A DNA stretch of 59,293 bases. It comes from Bacteroidota bacterium. GTDB lineage: Bacteria; Bacteroidota; Bacteroidia; Bacteroidales; JAAUTT01. Each line of letters opens with the position of its first letter. The stretch's first letter is position 1. The stretch is from the NCBI GenBank assembly GCA_020048915.1, contig JAIFLU010000094.1, positions 2,087-61,379 on the forward strand, read 5' to 3'. Positions 52,784 through 59,293 of the stretch are shown here, one piece after another. Below the pieces are notes generated by a model that was not told the origin of the DNA, searched no databases, and was given only the letters and a program-made list of their open reading frames with translations. The position numbers were made by a program, and so were the translations under genes.

Positions 52784-55700
52784 TTAAAATGTTATATTTA
52801 AACCAACCGTATAAACCTTGGCACTTGGATAAGCTCCATATTCATAACCTGTATTCAGGGTTGCTTTTCCAGCGGAGTTAATGTCGGGATCGTAACCTGA
52901 ATAGTTGGTCCAGGTATAAACGTTATTTGCCGAACAGTAGATTCTAAGGTTGCTGATTCTCATTTTGCTAACCAACGATGATGGGAAGTTATAAGCCAAT
53001 GTTAAAGTTTTTAACCGGATATAAGAACCGTCTTCAACATACAGGTCGCTAGTGGTAGCGTTTCCATAAGCAGCGCGTCCCGCCTGCATTGCTTTTCTTT
53101 GTCCTACAGTTTCGTTTGTTGTGGTCCATCTGTCCAATGCACGTGTGGTTGTATTAGTGGTTCCACTGAAATTTTCGAGCGTTGCACGGGTTAGATTCAT
53201 AATCTCGTTGCCTTGAACACCCTGGATAAATACATTCAAATCGAATCCTTTATAGGAGAAGGAGTTGGAGAAAGAGAAAACATAATCGGGGTTGGCATTA
53301 CCAAGAATAACGCGATCGAGGGAGTTGATAACGGAGTCCCTTACACCATTCGCACCGGTGATATCCTGGTATTTAATATCTCCAGGAAGCGAGTTGGGCT
53401 GATTATAAAACTTGTTTGTGGCAGGGTTAATGGGATCCTTGGTTGTATAAACACCATCCGTTTTATATCCATAGAAACTTCCGATAGGTTCTCCAACGCG
53501 AAGTATCTGTATGGGTTGACCTATGATCTGAACATTGCCAAGAACCGCTTCTTTTTTTTGGCCATCCAATTTTATAACTTCGTTTCTGTTGAACGAAACC
53601 ATAAAACTGGTATTCCATTTAAATTCGCCCGTCAGATTGAAAGTACTTAAACCCATTTCAATCCCTTTGTTTTCAACATTTCCAACATTCGAAAGCATGG
53701 TTGTAAAGCCAGTTGATGCAGGAATAGGAAGATTGTAAAGCAGGCTTTCTGTTCTTTTCTTATATAAATCAATTGTAGCAGCAATTCTTCCATCGAGAAC
53801 GGCTAAATCTAACCCAATGTTAGATTGTTTTGTGCTCTCCCATTGTAAATAGGGGTTTGGAATACGGTTTGTTGCGTAACCTGGAGCAACAAGGTTATTC
53901 CAAACAGCATTAGATCCACCATACGTGGATAAAGAGTTATAGGTACCAATTTCAGTACTTCCTGTTTCTCCATAACTACCCCTTAATTTTAAGGTACTGA
54001 TCACAGGGAACGACTGCATAAAATTTTCTTTGTTAATAGTCCACGCCAAAGCTACCGATGGGAAAGTTCCCCAACGCATGTCTTTACCAAACCTTGAAGA
54101 ACCGTCGCGACGCAACGAGGCAGTAAACAGATATTTTCCATCGTAAGAGTAATTCAAACGACCGAAGAACGAGGCCATTTGCCATGGAAGGTAGGAGGAA
54201 TACATGTTGTTTGTAACACGGGTATTTCCGTTGAAGTTATTGTAAACATCCGTTTTGTTGCTCAGGTTTTCACCATATAAGCTGCTGGCTTCCGAAACAT
54301 ATTGTTCCTGAGTGGCACCAACCATTGTGGTTACGTTGCTTTTGCCGAACGATTTATTGTATGTCAATAAATTTTCGAGGTTCCAGTAGAAGTTGCTGAT
54401 TGTACCAACGATCGATTGAGCAGCATTTGATGCATTGCCTCCGTTCAGAGGTTGGAAGTTACGGTTCCTGCTTTCCTGGATGTCGCTACCGAAAGCTATA
54501 CGCCAGGTAAGTTCTTTAACCGGAGTAACTTCGGCATAGATATTTCCGATAATTTTGTTCGAGGTATACGACATTTTTGTTAAGTCGGTAATATATCCTG
54601 GATTGACAATCAAAGGAATACCTGCACCAGTTATTTGACCTGAAGAGTAAACACCATATTGATCCATCTTTTGCTGTAGAGGAACGTATTGCAATGAGCT
54701 CATGATTAAGTTATAACCATATTGGTTATCGGTATTTGCAATTTCGCTTTCCGATCGTGAAATTGCAAGATTGTTACCAACTTTTAACCATTTATTTGCC
54801 TTTTTTTCCAGGTTTGCCCTTAAGGAATAGCGCTCAAAACCACTACTTTTAACAATACCAGATTCGTTGTGATAACCAGCAGTAATAGCGTACAAAAGCG
54901 TTTGATCGCCTCCGGTCAACGATAATTGGTAATCCTGGATCTTAGAAGTCTGGAAAATTTCTTTCTGGTAATCGATATCGTAAGGAGGTAAATTATTTAG
55001 GTCGAAATAAGTAGGAAGCGCAGGTGATGAGTTTGCCCGTGCATTGTTGTTGTACTCTGCAAACTGTCTTGCATTTAATAAATCGTATGTTTTTGCAACA
55101 TTTCCTACGCCGTTGCTAGCGTCAACTTGTACTTTAACTTTACCCGATTCTCCTTTTTTAGTTGTAATAAGTACAACGCCATTGGATCCGCGTGCTCCAT
55201 AAATAGCAGTGGCCGAAGCATCTTTTAATACTTCGATCGACTGGATGTCGTTTGGGTTAATGGTGCTAAGGATATTTGGCTGTTGAAGGTTTGAAAATAA
55301 TGGGTTCATTGCGCTCGAGTTTACACTTTCGTTGTTATAAATTGGTAAACCATCTATAACATAAAGGGGGTCATTTCCGCCTTGTATTGAGTTATTACCA
55401 CGGATACGCACCGAAATCCCTCCGCCAGGTGCATTGCTGGCCTGGGTTACCTGAACCCCAGCAGCACGTCCCTGTAAAATTTGGTCTATGGAGTTAACTT
55501 TTGCATTTTTCAATTCGGTTTCTTTGATAGATCCTACAGAACCAGTCAAATCACTTTTTCTAACTGAACCGTAGCCAATTACAACAACCTCTTCGAGTTT
55601 GGTAATGTCAATGGCAAGTTTTACATTGATCATTGACTGTCCATTTACATTTACTGTTTCGGACATATAACCCACCGAGCTAATAACAAGAACAGCATTG

Positions 55701-56215
55701 GCATTTGTAACATCGAGTGAGAATTTGCCATCGATATCGGTTGTCGTACCTATGGTAGTACCCTGGATAATAACATTTGCACCAATAATGGGTTCTCCTG
55801 ATGTGGCATCCAACACCTTTCCCGTAACCTTTTGCTGCTGCATTATTTCAACGGGTGCAATTACAACAAGGTTGTTGTCGAGAACTTTATACGACGACGA
55901 CGAACCTTTCAAAAGCTGATCGAGAATGTCGTGAATATTCATCTTATTTACTTCCAGATCAACTTTCTTGTCCAGATCTACATAATTGTCGTTATACAGA
56001 AAATGAAATTTGCTTTCCTGTTCAATTTGTTCCAGTACTTCCTTTATGGTTTTATTATTTACCTTCAAACTTAGAGAGGTGCTTTGCGAAAAAATAGAGG
56101 CGGAGATGGGAAGTAAAGTTAGAAAACATAGTAGTGTAGTTAATTTCATAATTAGTAAGTACTTTTTGTACCCATAACCAAATACTTGGGTAATTAATAT
56201 TCGTAGTTTTTTCAT
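52784..56215 (-). CDS. SusC/RagA-family TonB-linked receptor with STN domain
   Basis: A 1143-residue outer-membrane transporter. A long leader (start could also be at Met23, MKLTTLLCFLTLL) is followed by an STN (secretin/TonB N-terminal) domain (~52-118; IKEVLEQIEQESKFHFLYN), a CarboxypepD_reg-like domain (~130-212; VTGKVLDATSGEPIIGANV), a plug (~230-350; DPLYVIDGLPI) and a 22-strand barrel ending VGLNITF. The STN domain indicates signal relay to a FecR-type anti-sigma factor, and the fecR gene is directly upstream. Substrate is a glycan by context. Confidence 0.95.
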   Translation of the reverse strand: MKKLRILITQVFGYGYKKYLLIMKLTTLLCFLTLLPISASIFSQSTSLSLKVNNKTIKEVLEQIEQESKFHFLYNDNYVDLDKKVDLEVNKMNIHDILDQLLKGSSSSYKVLDNNLVVIAPVEIMQQQKVTGKVLDATSGEPIIGANVIIQGTTIGTTTDIDGKFSLDVTNANAVLVISSVGYMSETVNVNGQSMINVKLAIDITKLEEVVVIGYGSVRKSDLTGSVGSIKETELKNAKVNSIDQILQGRAAGVQVTQASNAPGGGISVRIRGNNSIQGGNDPLYVIDGLPIYNNESVNSSAMNPLFSNLQQPNILSTINPNDIQSIEVLKDASATAIYGARGSNGVVLITTKKGESGKVKVQVDASNGVGNVAKTYDLLNARQFAEYNNNARANSSPALPTYFDLNNLPPYDIDYQKEIFQTSKIQDYQLSLTGGDQTLLYAITAGYHNESGIVKSSGFERYSLRANLEKKANKWLKVGNNLAISRSESEIANTDNQYGYNLIMSSLQYVPLQQKMDQYGVYSSGQITGAGIPLIVNPGYITDLTKMSYTSNKIIGNIYAEVTPVKELTWRIAFGSDIQESRNRNFQPLNGGNASNAAQSIVGTISNFYWNLENLLTYNKSFGKSNVTTMVGATQEQYVSEASSLYGENLSNKTDVYNNFNGNTRVTNNMYSSYLPWQMASFFGRLNYSYDGKYLFTASLRRDGSSRFGKDMRWGTFPSVALAWTINKENFMQSFPVISTLKLRGSYGETGSTEIGTYNSLSTYGGSNAVWNNLVAPGYATNRIPNPYLQWESTKQSNIGLDLAVLDGRIAATIDLYKKRTESLLYNLPIPASTGFTTMLSNVGNVENKGIEMGLSTFNLTGEFKWNTSFMVSFNRNEVIKLDGQKKEAVLGNVQIIGQPIQILRVGEPIGSFYGYKTDGVYTTKDPINPATNKFYNQPNSLPGDIKYQDITGANGVRDSVINSLDRVILGNANPDYVFSFSNSFSYKGFDLNVFIQGVQGNEIMNLTRATLENFSGTTNTTTRALDRWTTTNETVGQRKAMQAGRAAYGNATTSDLYVEDGSYIRLKTLTLAYNFPSSLVSKMRISNLRIYCSANNVYTWTNYSGYDPDINSAGKATLNTGYEYGAYPSAKVYTVGLNITF

Positions 56216-56359
56216 ACATTTGTTTAGTTAATTGTTATACCAACCTGCTTCCGGCGTCAACTGAAATCAGGCATTAATAATTAATCGGAAGGGGGGACTG
56301 GCAGGTCTCCCTTTTGCATTTTAGTTAGTTTCTTTATTTCATAGGCAGAGAGTTTTTAA

Positions 56360-57496
56360 TTATTTTCTTAGGTTTTCGTATTTCCTTATCAGGTTTTCAT
56401 TTGTATATATTTCTATTTTTTTGTGGTCAATTTTATATTCAATGGGTGCTATCATCTTAATGGCCTCAAATACCTGTTCAATCGATTCGTCGTATAAGCT
56501 TCCGCTAAACGAGTATGTTTTCAGGGAATTGTCTTTGAAATTGATCTCCACATCGTATCTTCTTTCCAGTTTGCGAACCAGATCTTCCAGCTTCTCGTGA
56601 CGGAATATCCACCTGCTGTCCTTCCACGAAGTAAATGGCTTTGTATCGGCAACCGAATCTACTTCAAGTATCTCTGGATTGGTTTGTACAATAGCTTTTT
56701 CTGTTGGTTTTACCGTTTCCTGAACCGATTTGTCGGCTGTTTGCGTTACCCGGGTTTTGTTGAAAACCGCTTTTTGTTTAGGTTTCAGGATAAGCGGAGC
56801 TGAAACCTTACCTGTTTTCGAAATCGATTCAATTTTTACTGAACCTTCTTCCAAAGTGGTTTCAATTATATCATCATCATCATAGGCCTTCACATTAAAA
56901 GCTGTTCCTAAAGCTGTTATATTTATTCCCGAGGTATGAACAACAAACGGTATTTCTCTATTTTTTGCAACAGCAAAGTAGGCTTCGCCTTCAAGCTTCA
57001 ACTCGCGCGATATTTCCCCGAAACTGCTTGAAAAAGATATTTTCGAACCTGAGTTAAGCCATACTTTAGTACCGTCGGGAAGCATCACTATAGAGCGCGA
57101 GCCAAGCGGAGCAATCATTTCAACATACTGGTCGGGTCCCTGATTATTTCCTGATTTTTGCATTATCAACAAGGCCGACAGTAAAGCAATTACCAAAATT
57201 GCAGCTGCAGCTGCAATAGGCCTTAACCAACGCGAAAGTGTTTTTTCCTGATCCGGTTTATCCTGAAGTATTTTCGAAATATCGTTCCATGCAATCTGTG
57301 CATCAAATTCATCAGCCTTGCTCATGGATGAAGAGGTATGCCAAATATCGGTAACCTGATCAAAGAAAACCTTGTTCTCTTCATTTTCCTTTAACCAGGC
57401 CAGAAGTCTGGTAGCATCTTCAGCAGAAATTTTATTGCTCAGAAGATTGATGATATCTTCTTTAATCTCTTCAGGAATATTTTGGTTGTTATTCAT
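56360..57496 (-). CDS. FecR-family anti-sigma factor
   Basis: A 378-residue single-span protein. ATG at 57496 is preferred over a GTG nine codons upstream. An N-terminal cytosolic domain (~1-90, with TRLLAWLKENEENKVFFDQV), one membrane span (~101-122, AAAAAILVIALLSALLIM), a FecR domain (~130-230; IVMLPDGTKVWLNSGSKISF) and a C-terminal DUF4974-like domain (~310-370). It should pass a signal from the SusC STN domain to an ECF sigma factor. No sigma gene is adjacent; a glycosidase occupies that position. Confidence 0.93.
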   Translation of the reverse strand: MNNNQNIPEEIKEDIINLLSNKISAEDATRLLAWLKENEENKVFFDQVTDIWHTSSSMSKADEFDAQIAWNDISKILQDKPDQEKTLSRWLRPIAAAAAILVIALLSALLIMQKSGNNQGPDQYVEMIAPLGSRSIVMLPDGTKVWLNSGSKISFSSSFGEISRELKLEGEAYFAVAKNREIPFVVHTSGINITALGTAFNVKAYDDDDIIETTLEEGSVKIESISKTGKVSAPLILKPKQKAVFNKTRVTQTADKSVQETVKPTEKAIVQTNPEILEVDSVADTKPFTSWKDSRWIFRHEKLEDLVRKLERRYDVEINFKDNSLKTYSFSGSLYDESIEQVFEAIKMIAPIEYKIDHKKIEIYTNENLIRKYENLRK

Positions 57497-57642
57497 TTTT
57501 TGTTCTTCTAAAAGGGGTGACACAAAAAACTTGTGGAGGTATTACACAGAAATGGATTTTTTTGAAAATAATTTTTAGTCTAATTAAAATCAGCTTCGTA
57601 CATGTTTTATTATTCACTTGAATATGATCTGCTTATAGATTT

Positions 57643-59127
57643 TTATTTTTGTTGTTCTTTCAAAAACGATTGATACCAGTAATAACTTTGTTTTGGAATT
57701 CGCTCCTGGGTTTTAAAATCCACATAAGTGATACCAAACCGACGGGAATAGCCCATAATCCACTCCAGGTTATCAAACATACTCCAAACACAATAGCCTT
57801 TTATATTTACACCTTTTTGTATTGCCTGGTTTACCGCTTTTATGTGGCGTTGAATATAGCGGGTGCGTAAGGCATCGTTTACTTTTCCATTCTCCAGTTT
57901 TTCGTCCTGTTCGCCATAACCAGCGCCATTTTCGGTAATGTAAATTTCAGGGCTGTTATATTGTTCTTTCAGACTGATCAATCCTTTCACAAATGCATCG
58001 GGATCTACAAAGCCATTAAACATTTCGGGTTTATCAGGGTTTTTACCGGTGGTAAGGCCAAAAAAACCTGCGGTTGGTTGTTCATGGTACATATTTACCC
58101 CGTAATAATTTATTCCTAAAAAGTCGGTTTTGGCAGATTTGATTAGGTCCATATCACCTGGCTGAATATCTCCATACTGTGCCGCTTTTAAACGGTCAAA
58201 CAGTTCTTTTGGGTATTCTCCTTTAAAAACAGGATCCATAAATAAATTATTCCAGGCTTTTTTAACCAACTCAAGCGATTTCTTGCCATTTTCAGTAGGA
58301 ACAGAATCGAGATCACACAGCATAAAGTTGTAGGTTATCCCAATCTTTCCACCCAATTTTCTATGATGATAAGCATTGACGGCATTGGCATGAGCCAGCA
58401 TTAAGTGATGGATATGAGCAAAATGTTCCGAAATATATTTCTCAGAAGCGGGAATTTGAGGCATCTGACGATTATCAATAGCATCAAAAACCGATTGCAA
58501 AAAGTACATTTCAATAGAAGGCTCGTTAAAAGTCAGGAAGATTTTTACACGATCGCCAAAACGGTCGAAGCAGAGATTGGCATAATCGGTAAACCATTTT
58601 ACACTTTCTCTGTTCATCCATCCGCCTTTATTAGCCAAAGCCAACGGCAAATCGAAATGATAAAGCGTTACCAAGGGTTGAATGCCTTCTTTGAGTAAGG
58701 CATTTATCACAAAATTGTAATAATCAATACCAGGTTCATTCACTTTTCCTGTTCCTTCGGGCAAAATCCGCGACCATGAAATAGACAGCCTATAGGTGTT
58801 GATTCCCAGTTCTTTCATCAGTTTTACATCTTTCAGGAATTGTCCACGATCGTATTGATTGATCGAAACATCCCCATTCACGTCTTGACCGGTTGCCATT
58901 TTTGCCAGGCTGTAGGGTGGATTGAGGTATTTATCCCATGTATTTGGGCCCCGTCCATCAGCTTTTGTCCCACCTTCGACCTGATAAGCAGCAGAAGCAG
59001 ATCCCCACAGAAACCCTTTCGGAAATTTTAAAGTTTCGTTGGCAGAAGTTTGAGCATTTATGTGTTTATCTATTCCAAAAAATAGCATTATTGCAATGCT
59101 GGTAAGAATGAAATATGTGTTTTTCAT
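57643..59127 (-). CDS. Secreted GH1-family beta-glycosidase
   Basis: A 494-residue GH1 enzyme with signal peptide (MKNTYFILTSIAIMLFFGID... to ~25). FPKGFLWGSASAAYQVEGG is the family N-signature; IFLTFNEPSIEM (~194) carries the acid/base Glu and IYITENGAGYG (~397) the nucleophile Glu; VWSMFDNLEWIMGYSRRFG is the aglycone/glycone-site motif. Most GH1 enzymes are cytosolic, so export is notable. It lies 146 bases upstream of fecR on the same strand. Confidence 0.93.
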   Translation of the reverse strand: MKNTYFILTSIAIMLFFGIDKHINAQTSANETLKFPKGFLWGSASAAYQVEGGTKADGRGPNTWDKYLNPPYSLAKMATGQDVNGDVSINQYDRGQFLKDVKLMKELGINTYRLSISWSRILPEGTGKVNEPGIDYYNFVINALLKEGIQPLVTLYHFDLPLALANKGGWMNRESVKWFTDYANLCFDRFGDRVKIFLTFNEPSIEMYFLQSVFDAIDNRQMPQIPASEKYISEHFAHIHHLMLAHANAVNAYHHRKLGGKIGITYNFMLCDLDSVPTENGKKSLELVKKAWNNLFMDPVFKGEYPKELFDRLKAAQYGDIQPGDMDLIKSAKTDFLGINYYGVNMYHEQPTAGFFGLTTGKNPDKPEMFNGFVDPDAFVKGLISLKEQYNSPEIYITENGAGYGEQDEKLENGKVNDALRTRYIQRHIKAVNQAIQKGVNIKGYCVWSMFDNLEWIMGYSRRFGITYVDFKTQERIPKQSYYWYQSFLKEQQK

Positions 59128-59208
59128 ATTTTTTAGTTTTATTAACTCATTATTTTACTCATCAATATAACAGTGGTTTTTTGCAATTGAATTAGTTCTA
59201 CAAATTAG

Positions 59209-59287
59209 ATTTTTCAACTTTTATTACCCCATCCCTAAAGGGTGAAAAGTTGAAAAATCAACCTGCTCCCTTTAGGGTTAGGGGTAA
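59209..59287. repeat. Overlapping inverted repeats at the window end
   Basis: ATTTTTCAACTTTT (59209-59222) and AAAAGTTGAAAAAT (59245-59258) form a 14-bp stem. A second pairing, TTACCCC/CCCTAAAGGG (59224-59242) with CCCTTTAGGG/GGGGTAA (59268-59287), shares the loop region, so the two are interleaved. The element may continue beyond the window. Confidence 0.65.
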
Positions 59288-59293
59288 TCAGGT

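Overview
The window looks like a chromosomal segment of a free-living or gut-type member of the Bacteroidota (Bacteroidales/Marinilabiliales-like). The evidence is: SusC/SusD pair, FecR with a DUF4974-type C-terminus, many secreted glycosidases, BlaI/M56 pair, DUF4249 lipoprotein, RibBA, A-rich regions instead of Shine-Dalgarno sequences ahead of starts, and several promoters of the Bacteroidota form TTTG / TAnnTTTG. No transposase, integrase, CRISPR array or rRNA is visible.

Layout. (1) 1-2786: 3' part of a GajA-like OLD nuclease and a complete GajB-like UvrD helicase (a Gabija-type phage defence pair), abutting the 3' end of a tRNA-Met gene (2967-3040, minus), a classic island junction. (2) 3206-9804: housekeeping run on the plus strand: START-like protein, LptF/G permease, two glycosyltransferases, RibBA and Fmt, ending in a bidirectional terminator. 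(3) 9849-13289 (minus): a first periplasmic keto-sugar pair (DUF1080 and Gfo/Idh/MocA) and a ChbG/YdjC-like deacetylase. (4) 13472-14609: PIN toxin with a 51-residue partner, and TadA. (5) 14798-20387: BlaI operator/promoter, BlaI, an M56 protease fused to a CarboxypepD_reg-like and a TonB C-terminal domain, then a TonB-dependent receptor and DUF4249 lipoprotein. (6) 20608-27827: a branched-chain amino acid operon, leuA-leuC-leuD-second synthase-leuB, preceded by a complete transcription attenuator with an Ile/Leu-rich 19-residue leader peptide; an MntA/HepT toxin-antitoxin module sits inside the operon before leuB. (7) 28238-28537: an orphan HigA-like antitoxin. (8) 28609-59127: a large carbohydrate-utilisation region, almost all on the minus strand: GH36-like, UroD-family protein, MFS transporter, sugar isomerase/epimerase, second Gfo/Idh and DUF1080, a GntR regulator (plus strand), SUMF1-like lipoprotein, DUF4380-like, parallel beta-helix protein, GH92, an unrecognised 775-residue secreted protein, a GH-A clan glycosidase, GH39, SusD, SusC, FecR and a secreted GH1.

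How it works together. The SusC/SusD pair would import an oligosaccharide trimmed by the secreted glycosidases (GH1, GH39, GH5-like, GH92, GH36-like, beta-helix enzyme). The SusC has an STN signalling domain and is next to FecR, so induction probably runs through an ECF sigma factor that is not encoded here. The Gfo/Idh, DUF1080 and isomerase/epimerase set fits oxidation of glycosides to 3-keto sugars followed by cleavage. The most striking regulatory object is the leu leader: a Bacteroidota promoter, leader peptide, 8-bp antiterminator and 10-bp terminator with mutually exclusive pairing, all directly readable in the sequence. The operon holds two LeuA-type synthases, the second possibly making citramalate for isoleucine, which matches the Ile+Leu (no Val) codon content of the leader. 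Intergenic nested palindromes occur at 38116-38299 and 59209-59287.
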